A DNA stretch of 64,000 nt, taken from Hippophae tibetana. Lineage: Eukaryota > Streptophyta > Magnoliopsida > Rosales > Elaeagnaceae. Below the pieces are notes generated by a model, which searched no databases, was not told the origin of the DNA, and saw only the letters and a program-made list of their open reading frames with translations. The stretch lies in assembly GCA_037013495.1 (NCBI GenBank), contig CM072801.1:110367816-110431815 (forward strand). The letters are read 5' to 3'. Within the stretch, counting starts at the first letter, position 1. Each line of letters starts with the position of its first letter. Positions 1-10,501 of this stretch are shown here, in pieces. The position numbers and the translations under genes were made by a program.

Positions 1-5
1 TTTGT

Positions 6-55
6 GCATCGAAATGAGTACTATAACATATCAAATCTGAAGCTCATTTCGATGC
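6..55. repeat. Inverted repeat 1, perfect form (13/13) unique to first monomer
   Basis: The left arm GCATCGAAATGAG (6-18) and right arm CTCATTTCGATGC (43-55) are exact reverse complements with a 24-base spacer. All other monomers I read have C at the positions of right-arm A46 and T49, leaving two mismatches. Both private bases of this monomer restore pairing. Confidence 0.93.
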
Positions 56-660
56 CTAAAAACACACCGTAGCAATAGTATATTTCCCCACTTTTGTCAA
101 CCCAAATTTCATGGGTCATACGACATAATGATGTCTTAAACTTTGGTCGCACCTTATTTCGTTGTAATCTCTTCTCGCTCTTTAGGATTTCAATTTGTTC
201 ATCTTAGCCATATTCTTAGTAATTCAATCTTTCTTATTCCATTGAGTTCCAGCGTTCTTAGGTTGTCCGCAAAAGGGATTCGCATCTTTTGGGATCATAA
301 CCTTGGTTGTGGAAAATGGAGTATCTATCTTCTCATATCTATTTTTAGAATTTTAGATTTAAAAATTTTTGTGCTTTGAGGTTTTCTCCTCTCTTAAGTC
401 ACAATTTCCAAAAAGAGAAAGAAATTGTGTCCTTAAAGTCTTGTCTTTTATTTCAATTTTGTTGACATTGTTTTCCACTTTGGATTTCATATCTTATTTT
501 TCTTTAAAATCTTGTCGTCTTTTACTTTTCTTTGTTTTATGTGTTCCACCTTTCTTTCTTCTTGAGAAAAACAAGAGAGCTAATACAGTTCACAGTGTAA
601 AAACAAAAAGAAGGTATTAATTGTGGTTGTAACTAAAAACTGTTATAACTTTTATTTTGT

Positions 661-710
661 GCATCGAAATGAGTACTATAACATATCAAATCTGAAGCTC
701 CTTCCGATGC
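661..710. repeat. Inverted repeat 1, common form (13-bp arms, 11/13 matched)
   Basis: The left arm GCATCGAAATGAG (661-673) and right arm CTCCTTCCGATGC (698-710) are complementary at 11 of 13 positions across a 24-base AT-rich spacer. The outer six base pairs (GCATCG with CGATGC) are unbroken. The arrangement recurs near the start of almost every monomer with occasional arm changes (CTCCTTGCG, CTTCTGATGC, GATACC). It could extrude as a cruciform or form a hairpin in RNA. No function is shown. Confidence 0.85.
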
Positions 711-1015
711 CTAAAAATGCACCGTAGCAATAGTATATTTCCCCACTTTTGTCAACCCAAATTTCATGGTTCATACTACATAATGATGTCTTAAACTTTG
801 GTCGCACCTTATTTCGTTGTAATCTCTTCTTCCTCTTTAGGATTTCAATTTGTTCATCTTCGCCATATTCTTAATAATTCAATCTTTCTTATTCCATTGA
901 GTTCCAGCGTTCTTAGGTTGTCCGCAAAAGGGATTCGCATCTTTTGGGATCATAACCTTGGTTGCTGAAAATGGTGTATCTACCTTCACATATCTATTTT
1001 AAGAATTTTATGTTT

Positions 1016-1025
1016 AAAAAATTTT
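1016..1025. other. A6T4 tract, present in most monomers
   Basis: AAAAAATTTT lies about 30 bases upstream of inverted repeat 2 in most monomers. Variants are AAAACATTTT (cycle-opening and B' units), AAAAGATTTT (some D units) and AAAACTTTTG (C units). Adjoining A- and T-tracts narrow the minor groove and can bend DNA. That property is known for such tracts in general and inferred here. Confidence 0.7.
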
Positions 1026-1055
1026 GTGCTTTGGAGGTTTTCTCCTCTCTTAAGT

Positions 1056-1085
1056 CACAATTTCCAAAAAGAGAAAGAAATTGTG
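1056..1085. repeat. Inverted repeat 2, central hairpin (9-bp arms, 12-base loop)
   Basis: CACAATTTC (1056-1064) and GAAATTGTG (1077-1085) are perfect reverse complements around the 12-base loop CAAAAAGAGAAA. The same hairpin is present in most monomers, for example 400-429 in the first. The stem is broken in the AAGTCAAAATTTCC units (17060, 18372, 26245, 27557). One base change (CAC to CAA) shortens it there. The right arm is altered in the 657-bp units at 24276 and 31493. Confidence 0.88.
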
Positions 1086-4000
1086 TCCCTAAAGTCTTGT
1101 CTTTTATTTCAATTTTGTAGACATTGTTTTCCACTTTGGATTTCATATCTTATTTTTCTTTAAAATCATGTCATCTTTTACTTTTCTTTGTTTTATGTGT
1201 TCCACCTTTCTTTCTTCTTGAGAAAAACAAGAGAGCTAATACAGTTCACAGTGTAAAAACAAAAAGAAGGTATTAATTGTGGTTGTAACTAAAAACTGTT
1301 ATAACTTTTGTTTTGTGCATCGAAATGAGTACTATAACATAGCAAATCTGAAGCTCCTTCCGATGCCTAAAAACGCACCGTAGCAATAGTATATTTCCCC
1401 ACTTTTGTCAAATCAAATTTCATGGTTCATACGACATAATGATGTCTTAAACTTTGGTCGCACCTTATTTTGTTGTAATCTCTTCTCGCTCTTTAGGATT
1501 TCAATTTGTTCATCTTAGCCATATTCTTAGTAATTCAATCTTTCTTATTCCATTGAGTTCCAGCGTTCTTAGGTTGTCCGCAAAAGGGATTCGCATTGTT
1601 TGGGATCATAACCTTGGTTGTGGAAAATGGAGTATCTATCTTCACATATCTATTTTTAGAATTTTAGATTTAAAAAATTTTGTGCTTTGGAGGTTTTCTC
1701 CTCTCTTAAGTCACAATTTCCAAAAAGAGAAAGAAATTGTGTCCTTAAAGTCTTGTCTTTTATTTCAATTTTGTTGGCATTGTTTTCCACTTTGGATTTC
1801 ATATCTTATTTTTCTTTAAAATCTTGTCGTCTTTTACTTTTCTTTGTTTTATGTGTTCCACCTTTCTTTCTTCTTGAGAAAAACAAGAGAGCTAGTACAG
1901 TTCACAGTGTAAAAACAAAAAGAAGGTATTAATTGTGGTTGTAACTAAAAACTGTTATAACTTTTATTTTGTGCATCGAAATGAGTACTATAACATATCA
2001 AATCTGAAGCTCCTTCCGATGCCTAAAAATGCACCGTAGCAATAGTATATTTCCCCACTTTTTTCAACCCATATTTCCTGGTTCATACTACATAATGATG
2101 TCTTAAACTTTGGTCGCACCTTATTTCATTGTAATCTCTTCTTCCTCTTTAGGATTTCAATTTGTTCATCTTAGCCATATTCTTAGTAATTCAATCTTTC
2201 TTATTCCATTGAGTTCCAGCGTTCTTAGGTTGTCCGCAAAAGGGATTCGCATCGTTTGGGATCATAACCTTGGTTGCTGAAAATGTTGTATCTACCTTCA
2301 CATATCTATTTTAAGAATTTTATGTTTAAAAAATTTTGTGCTTTGGAGGTTTTCTCCTCTCTTAAGTCACAATTTCCAAAAAGAGAAAGAAATTGTGTCC
2401 CTAAAGTCTTGTCTTTTATTTCAATTTTGTAGACATTGTTTTCCACTTTGGATTTCATATCTTATTTTTCTTTAAAATCATGTCATCTTTTACTTTTCTT
2501 TGTTTTATGTGTTCCACCTTTCTTTCTTCTTGAGAAAAACAAGAGAGCTAATACAGTTCACAGTGTAAAAACAAAAAGAAGGTATTAATTGTGGTTGTAA
2601 CTAAAAACTGTTATAACTTTTATTTTGTGCATCGAAATGAGTACTATAACATATCAAATCTGAAGCTCCTTCCGATGCCTAAAAACGCACCGTAGCAATA
2701 GTATATTTCCCCACTTTTTTCAACCCATATTTCATGGTTCATACTACATAATGATGTCTTAAACTTTGGTCGCACCTTATTTCGTTGTAATCTCTTCTCG
2801 CTCTTTAGGATTTCAATTTGTTCATCTTAGCCATATTCTTAGTAATTCAATCTTTCTTATTCCATTGAGTTCCAGCGTTCTTAGGTTGTCCGCAAAAGGG
2901 ATTAGCATCGTTTGGGATCATAACCTTGGTTGTGGAAAATGGAGTATCTATCTTCACATATCTATTTTTAGAATTTTAGATTTAAAAAATTTTGTGCTTT
3001 GGAGGTTTTCTCCTCTCTTAAGTCACAATTTCCAAAAAGAGAAAGAAATTGTGTCCTCAAAGTCTTGTCTTTTATTTCAATTTTGTTGACATTGTTTTCC
3101 ACTTTGGATTTCATATCTTATTTTTCTTTAAAATCTTGTCGTCTTTTACTTTTCTTTGTTTTATGTGTTCCACCTTTCTTTCTTCTTGAGAAAAATAAGA
3201 GAGCTAATACAGTTCACAGTGTAAAAACAAAAAGAAGGTATTAATTGTGGTTGTAACTAAAAACTGTTATAACTTTTATTTTGTGCATCGAAATGAGTAC
3301 TATAACATATCAAATCTGAAGCTCCTTCCGATGCCTAAAAATGCACCGTAGCAATAGTATATTTCCCCACTTTTGTCAACCCAAATTTCATGGTTCATAC
3401 TACATAATGATGTCTTAAACTTTGGTCGCACCTTATTTCGTTGTAATCTCTTCTTCCTCTTTAGGATTTCAATTTGTTCATCTTAGCCATATTCTTAGTA
3501 ATTCAATCTTTCTTATTCCATTGAGTTCCAGCGTTCTTAGGTTGTCCACAAAAGGGATTCGCATCTTTTGGGATCATAACCTTGGTTGCTGAAAATGGTT
3601 TATCTACCTTCACATATCTATTTTAAGAATTTTATGTTTAAAAAATTTTGTGCTTTGGAGGTTTTCTCCTCTCTTAAGTCACAATTTCCAAAAAGAGAAA
3701 GAAATTGTGTACTCAAAGTCTTGTCTTTTATTTAAATTTTGTAGACATTGTTTTCCACTTTGGATTTCATATCTTATTTTTCTTTTAAATCATGTCATCT
3801 TTTACTTTTCTTTGTTTTATGTGTTCCACCTTTCTTTCTTCTTGAGAAAAACAAGAGAGCTAATACAGTTCACAGTGTAAAAACAAAAAGAAGGTATTAA
3901 TTGTGGTTGTAACTAAAAACTGTTATAACTTTTATTTTGTGCATCGAAATGAGTACTATAACATATCAAATCTGAAGCTCCTTCCGATGCCTAAAAACGC

Positions 4001-5252
4001 ACCGTAGCAATAGTATATTTCCCCACTTTTTTCAACCCATATTTCATGGTTCATACTACATAATGATGTCTTAAACTTTGGTCGCACCTTATTTCGTTGT
4101 AATCTCTTCTCGCTCTTTAGGATTTCAATTTGTTCATCTTAGCCATATTCTTAGTAATTCAATCCTTCTTGTTCCATTGAGTTCCAGCGTTCTTAGGTTG
4201 TCCGCAAAAGGGATTCGCATCGTTTGGGATCATAACCTTTGTTGTGGAAAATGGAGTATCTATCTTCACATATCTATTTTTAGAATTTTAGATTTAAAAA
4301 ATTTTGTGCTTTGGAGGTTTTCTCCTCTCTTAAGTCACAATTTCCAAAAAGAGAAAGAAATTGTGTCCTTAAAGTCTTGTCTTTTATTTCAATTTTGTTG
4401 ACATTGTTTTCCACTTTGGATTTCATATCTAATTTTTCTTTAAAATCTTGTCGTCTTTTACTTTTCTTTGTTTTATGTGTTCCACCTTTCTTTCTTCTTG
4501 AGAAAAACAAGAGAGCTAATACAGTTCACAGTGTAAAAACAAAAAGAAGGTATTAATTGTGGTTGTAACTAAAAACTGTTATAACTTTTATTTTATGCAT
4601 CGAAATGAGTACTATAACATATCAAATCTGAAGCTCCTTCCGATGCCTAAAAATGCACCGTAGCAATAGTATATTTCCCCACTTTTGTCAACCCAAATTT
4701 CATGGTTCATACTACATAATGATGTCTAAAACTTTGGTCGCACCTTATTTCGTTGTAATCTCTTCTTCCTCTTTAGGATTTCAATTTGTTCATCTTAGCC
4801 ATATTCTTACTAATTCAAGCTTTCTTATTCCATTGAGTTCCAGCGTTCTTAGGTTGTCCGCAAAAGGGATTCGCATCTTTTGGGATCATAACCTTGGTTG
4901 CTGAAAATGTTGTATCTACCTTCACATATCTATTTTAAGAATTTTATGTTTAAAAAATTTTGTGCTTTGGAGGTTTTCTCCTCTCTTAAGTCACAATTTC
5001 CAAAAAGAGAAAGAAATTGTGTCCCTAAAGTCTTGTCTTTTATTTTAATTTTGTAGACATTGTTTTCCACTTTGGATTTCATATCTTATTTTTCTTTAAA
5101 ATCTTGTCGTCTTTTACTTTTCTTTGTTTTATGTGTTCCACCTTTCTTTCTTCTTGAGAAAAACAAGAGAGCTAATACAGTTCACAGTGTAAAAACTAAA
5201 AGAAGGTATTAATTGTGGTTGTAACTAAAAACTGTTATAACTTTTATTTTGT

Positions 5253-7876
5253 GCATCGAAATGAGTACAATAACATATCAAATCTGAAGCTCCTTCCGAT
5301 GCCTAAAAACGCACCGTAGCAATAGTATATTTCCCCACTTTTGTCAACCCAAATTTCATGGTTCATACGACATAATGATGTCTTAAACTTTGGTCGCACC
5401 TTATTTCGTTGTAATCTCTTCTCGCTCTTTAGGATTTCAATTTGTTCATCTTAGCCATATTCTTAGTAATTCAATCTTTCTTATTCCATTGAGTTCCAGC
5501 GTTCTTAGGTTGTCCGCAAAAGGGATTCACATCGTTTCGGATCATAACCTTGGTTGTGGAAAATGGAGTATCTATCTTCACATATCTATTTTTAGAATTT
5601 TAGATTTAAAAAATTTTGTGCTTTGGAGGTTTTCTCCTCTCTTAAGTCACAATTTCCAAAAAGAGAAAGAAATTGTGTCCTTAAAGTCTTGTCTTTTATT
5701 TCAATTTTGTTGACATTGTTTTCCACTTTGGATTTCATATCTTATTTTTCTTTAAAATCTTGTCGTCTTTTACTTTTCTTTGTTTTATGTGTTCCACCTT
5801 TCTTTCTTCTTGAGAAAAACAAGAGAGCTAATACAGTTCACAGTGTAAAAACAAAAAGAAGGTATTAATTGTGGTTGTAACTAAAAACTGTTATAACTTT
5901 TATATTGTGCATCGAAATGAGTACTATAACAAATAAAATCTGAAGCTCCTTCCGATGCCTAAAAATGCACCGTAGCAATAGTATATTTCCCCACTTTTGT
6001 CAACCCAAATTTCATGGTTCATACTACATAATGATGTCTTAAACTTTGGTCGCACCTTATTTCGTTGTAATCTCTTCTTCCTCTTTAGGATTTCAATTTG
6101 TTCATCTTAGCCATATTCTTAATAATTCAATATTTCTTATTCCATTGAGTTCCAGCGTTCTTAGGTTGTCCGCAAAAGGGATTCGAATCTTTTGGGATCA
6201 TAACCTTGGTTGCTGAAAATGGTGTATCTACCTTCACATATCTATTTTAAGAATTTTATGTTTAAAAAATTTTGTGCTTTGGAGGTTTTCTCCTATCTTA
6301 AGTCACAATTTCCAAAAAGAGAAAGAAATTGTGTCCTTAAAGTCTTGTCTTTTATTTCAATTTTGTTGACATTGTTTTCCATTTTGGATTTCATATCTTA
6401 TTTTTCTTTAAAATCTTGTCGTCTTTTACTTTTCTTTGTTTTATGTGTTCCACCTTTCTTTCTTCTTGAGAAAAACAAGAGAGCTAATACAGTTCACAGT
6501 GTAAAAACAAAAAGAAGGTATTAATTGTGGTTGTAACTAAAAACTGTTATAACTTTTATTTTGTGCATCGAAATGAGTACTATAACATATCAAATCTGAA
6601 GCTCCTTCCGATGCCTAAAAATGCACCGTAGCAATAGTATATTTCCCCACTTTTGTCAACCCAAATTTCATGGTTCATACTACATAATGATGTCTTAAAC
6701 TTTGGTCGCACCTTATTTCGTTGTAATCTCTTCTTCCTCTTTAGGATTTCAATTTGTTCATCTTAGCCATATTCTTAATAATTCAATCTTTCTTATTCCA
6801 TTGAGTTCCAGCGTTCTTAGGTTGTCCGCAAAAGGGATTCGCATCTTTTGGGATCATAACCTTGGTTGCTGAAAATGGTGTATCTACCTTCACATATCTA
6901 TTTTAAGAATTTTATGTTTAAAAAATTTTGTGCTTTGGAGGTTTTCTCCTCTCTTAAGTCACAATTTCCAAAAAGAGAAAGAAATTGTGTCCTTAAAGTC
7001 TTGTCTTTCATTTCAATTTTGTTGACATTGTTTTCCACTTTGGATTTCATATCTTATTTTTCTTTAAAATCTTGTCGTCTTTTACTTTTCTTTGTTTTAT
7101 GTGTTCCACCTTTCTTTCTTCTTGAGAAAAACAAGAGAGCTAATACAGTTCACAGTGTAAAAACAAAAAGAAGGTATTAATTGTGGTTGTAACTAAAAAC
7201 TGTTATAACTTTTATTTTGTGCATCGAAATGAGTACTATAACATATCAAATCTGAAGCTCCTTCCGATGCCTAAAAATGCACCGTAGCAATAGTATATTT
7301 CCCCACTTTTGTCAACCCAAATTTCATGGTTCATACTACATAATGATGTCTAAAACTTTGGTCGCACCTTATTTCGTTGTAATCTCTTCTTCCTCTTTAG
7401 GATTTCAATTTGTTCATCTTAGCCATATTCTTAATAATTCAATGTTTCTTATTCCATTGAGTTCCAGCGTTCTTAGGTTGTCCGCAAAAGGGATTCGCAT
7501 CTTTTGGGATCATAACCTTGGTTGCTGAAAATGTTGTATCTACCTTCACATATCTATTTTAAGAATTTTATGTTTAAAACATTTTGTGCTTTGGAGGTTT
7601 TCTCCTCTCTTAAGTCACAATTTCCAAAAAGAGAAAGAAATTGTGTCCCTAAAGTCTTGTCTTTTATTTTAATTTTGTAGACATTGTTTTCCACTTTGGA
7701 TTTCATATCTTATTTTTCTTTAAAATCATGTCGTCTTTTACTTTTCTTTGTTTTATGTGTTCCACCTTTCTTTCTTCTTGAGAAAAACAAGAGAGCTAAT
7801 ACAGTTCATAGTGTAAAAACAAAAAGAAGGTATTAATTGTGGTTGTAACTAAAAACTGTTATAACTTTTGTTTTGT
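5253..7876 (+). repeat. Four-monomer block A-B-B-B'
   Basis: Monomers start at 5253 (A), 5909 (B), 6565 (B) and 7221 (B'). The strict A-B alternation to the left ends here. The B' unit at 7221 has CATTTTGTGC and ends CTTTTGTTTTG, and leads into the first GTAAGTC-marked A unit at 7877. The unit at 5909 has private changes, including CAAATAAAATC and GATTCGAATC. Confidence 0.85.
6565..7220 (+). repeat. Reference monomer, subfamily B
   Basis: This is a 656-bp B-type unit. It differs from A in linked bases: CATACTACAT, TTCTTCCTC, CATCTTTTGGG, GTTGCTGAAAATGGTG, TATCTACCTTC, CTATTTTAAGAATTTTATG. By eye A and B differ at roughly 20 of 656 positions (about 97% identity). Some B units end A-like (GTTGACATT, CTTGTCGTC), others carry GTAGACATT with CATGTCATC, so even the diagnostic blocks have been reshuffled. 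B units occur throughout the window. Confidence 0.92.
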
Positions 7877-8476
7877 GCATCGAAATGAGTACTATAACAT
7901 ATCAAATCTGAAGCTCCTTCCGATGCCTAAAAACGCACCGTAGCAATAGTATATTTCCCCACTTTTGTCAACCCAAATTTCATGGTTCATACGACATAAT
8001 GATGTCTTAAACTTTGGTCGCACCTTATTTCGTTGTAATCTCTTCTCGCTCTTTAGGATTTCAATTTGTTCATCTTAGCCATATTCTTAGTAAGTCAATC
8101 TTTCTTATTCCATTGAGTTCCAGCGTTCTTAGGTTGTCCGCAAAAGGGATTCGCATCGTTTGGGATCATAACCTTGGTTGTGGAAAATGGAGTATCTATC
8201 TTCACATATCTATTTTTAGAATTTTAGATTTAAAACATTTTGGGCTTTGGAGGTTTTCTCCTCTCTTAAGTCACAATTTCCAAAAAGAGAAAGAAATTGT
8301 GTCCTTAAAGTCTTGTCTTTTATTTCAATTTTGTTGACATTGTTTTCCACTTTGGATTTCATATCTTATTTCTCTTTAAAATCTTGTCGTCTTTTACTTT
8401 TCTTTGTTTTATGTGTTCCACCTTTCTTTCTTCTTGAGAAAAACAAGAGAGCTAATACAGTTCACAGTGTAAAAAC

Positions 8477-8482
8477 AAAAAA
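8477..8482 (+). other. Six-A slippage allele, one base longer
   Basis: The usual ACAAAAAGAAGG has one extra A here, making the monomer 657 bp. The same allele is at 43249-43254 and 55057-55062. The latter two are related by the 11,808-bp duplication. This one is distant and may be an independent slippage event. Confidence 0.85.
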
Positions 8483-8533
8483 GAAGGTATTAATTGTGGT
8501 TGTAACTAAAAACTGTTATAACTTTTATTTTGT

Positions 8534-9189
8534 GCATCGAAATGAGTACTATAACATATCAAATCTGAAGCTCCTTCCGATGCCTAAAAACGCACCGTAG
8601 CAATAGTATATTTCCCCACTTTTGTCAACCCAAATTTCATGGTTCATACGACATAATGATGTCTTAAACTTTGGTCGCACCTTATTTCGTTGTAATCTCT
8701 TCTCGCTCTTTAGGATTTCAATTTGTTCATCTTAGCCATATTCTTAGTAATTCAATCTTTCTTATTCCATTGAGTTCCAGCGTTCTTAGGTTGTCCGCAA
8801 AAGGGATTCGCATCGTTTGGGATCATAACCTTGGTTGTGGAAAATGGAGTATCTATCTTCACATATCTATTTTTAGAATTTTAGATTTAAAAAATTTTGT
8901 GCTTTGGAGGTTTTCTCCTCTCTTAAGTCACAATTTCCAAAAAGAGAAAGAAATTGTGTCCTTAAAGTCTTGTCTTTTATTTCAATTTTGTTGACATTGT
9001 TTTCCACTTTGGATTTCATATCTTATTTTTCTTTAAAATCTTGTCGTCTTTTACTTTTCTTTGTTTTATGTGTTCCACCTTTCTTTCTTCTTGAGAAAAA
9101 CAAGAGAGCTAATACAGTTCATAGTGTAAAAACAAAAAGAAGGTATTAATTGTGGTTGTAACTAAAAACTGTTATAACTTTTATATTGT
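8534..9189 (+). repeat. Reference monomer, subfamily A
   Basis: This is a clean 656-bp A-type unit. Its diagnostic bases are CATACGACAT, TTCTCGCTC, CATCGTTTGGG, GTTGTGGAAAATGGAG, TATCTATCTTC, TTTTTAGAATTTTAGATTT, GTTGACATTG and CTTGTCGTC. Copies with the A-type 5' half start at 6, 1317, 2629, 3941, 5253, 7877, 8534, 9190, 11158, 11813, 12469, 15093, 15748, 17716, 19028, 20996, 21652, 22964, 23620, 25589, 26901, 28213, 30181, 30837, 32806 and 35432. From 20996 on, most have GGGATTTC instead of AGGATTTC, and TGTTAGG instead of TCTTAGG. Confidence 0.93.
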
Positions 9190-10501
9190 GCATCGAAATG
9201 AGTACTATAACATATCAAATCTGAAGCTCCTTCCGATGCCAAAAAACGCACCGTAGCAATAGTATATTTCCCCACTTTTGTCAACCCAAATTTCATGGTT
9301 CATACGACATAATGATGTCTTAAACTTTGGTCGCACCTTATTTCGTTGTAATCTCTTCTCGCTCTTTAGGATTTCAATTTGTTCATCTTAGCCATATTCT
9401 TAGTAATTCAATCTTTCTTATTCCATTGAGTTCCAGCGTTCTTAGGTTGTCCGCAAAAGGGATTCGCATCGTTTGGGATCATAACCTTGGTTGTGGAAAA
9501 TGGAGTATCTATCTTCACATATCTATTTTTAGAATTTTAGATTTAAAAAATTTTGTGCTTTGGAGGTTTTCTCCTCTCTTAAGTCACAATTTCCAAAAAG
9601 AGAAAGAAATTGTGTCCTTAAAGTCTTGTCTTTTATTTCAATTTTGTTGACATTGTTTTCCACTTTGGATTTCATATCTTATTTTTCTTTAAAATCTTGT
9701 CGTCTTTTACTTTTCTTTGTTTTATGTGTTCCACCTTTCTTTCTTCTTGAGAAAAACAAGAGAGCTAATACAGTTCACAGTGTAAAAACAAAAAGAAGGT
9801 ATTAATTGTGGTTGTAACTAAAAACTGTTATAACTTTTATATTGTGCATCGAAATGAGTACTATAACATATCAAATCTGAAGCTCCTTCCGATGCCTAAA
9901 AATGCACCGTAGCAATAGTATATTTCCCCACTTTTGTCAACCCAAATTTCATGGTTCATACTACATAATGATGTCTTAAACTTTGGTCCCACCTTATTTC
10001 GTTGTAATCTCTTCTTCCTCTTTAGGATTTCAATTTGTTCATCTTAGCCATATTCTTAATAATTCAATCTTTCTTATTCCATTGAGTTCCAGCGTTCTTA
10101 GGTTGTCCGCAAAAGGGATTCGCTTCTTTTGGGATCATAACCTTGGTTGCTGAAAATGGTGTATCTACCTTCCCATATCTATTTTAAGAATTTTATGTTT
10201 AAAAAATTTTGTGCTTTGGAGGTTTTCTCCTCTCTTAAGTCACAATTTCCAAAAAGAGAAAGAAATTGTGTCCTTAAAGTCTTGTCTTTTATTTCAATTT
10301 TGTTGACATTGTTTTCCACTTTGGATTTCATATCTTATTTTTCTTTAAAATCTTGTCGTCTTTTACTTTTCTTTGTTTTATGTGTTCCACCTTTCTTTCT
10401 TCTTGAGAAAAACAAGAGAGCTAATACAGTTCACAGTGTAAAAACAAAAAGAAGGTATTAATTGTGGTTGTAACTAAAAACTGTTATAACTTTTATTTTG
10501 T

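Larger units (their letters stand above)
6..5252 (+). repeat. Dimeric higher-order repeat, four A-B pairs
   Basis: Monomers start at 6, 661, 1317, 1973, 2629, 3285, 3941 and 4597 and alternate A, B, A, B. The real period of variant bases is therefore 1,312 bp. The first monomer is 655 bp because one G is missing (CTTTGAGG for CTTTGGAGG near 375). The B unit at 1973 carries an A-like CATCGTTTGGG, a sign of exchange between types. The last pair ends in a B' unit. Confidence 0.9.

Noticed and set aside
143..379. Open reading frames starting MVAPYFVVISS, repeated through the array, as possible genes
   Set aside because: They recur only because the satellite does. A- and B-type versions end at different places, one-base indels break them, and frame-altering changes (for example the missing G at about 375) are tolerated. 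No family is recognisable.
180..470. Internal sub-repeat: ATTTCAATTTGTT near 187 and ATTTCAATTTTGTT near 450
   Set aside because: The match is about 13 bases in T-rich sequence and does not extend. No consistent internal period such as 164 bp could be seen by eye.
1065..1080. Polypurine tract AAAAAGAGAAAGAAA as an LTR-retrotransposon remnant
   Set aside because: No primer binding site, LTR ends, protease, reverse transcriptase or integrase sequence is visible in the monomer. The tract is part of the loop and arm of a hairpin.
4280..4510. Single minus-strand frame of 76 codons
   Set aside because: It appears in one monomer because of a local TTATTTTT to TAATTTTT change. It is lysine-rich from the A-rich complement and not seen in the other copies.
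4653..4904. Frames starting MHRSNSIFPHF in seven B' units
   Set aside because: They exist because one T-to-A change (GTCTTAAAC to GTCTAAAAC) removes a stop. There is no sign of coding selection, and neighbouring monomers lack the frame.
6178..6195. Pol III B-box-like GATTCGAATC
   Set aside because: It is present in one monomer only through a single substitution. There is no A box or T-run terminator in the right position, and no tRNA fold.
8690..8712. Possible CENP-B box (TTCGTTGTAATCTC matches NTTCGNNNNANNC)
   Set aside because: The conserved CGGG at the 3' end is absent, and the match to the first half is short enough to be chance.
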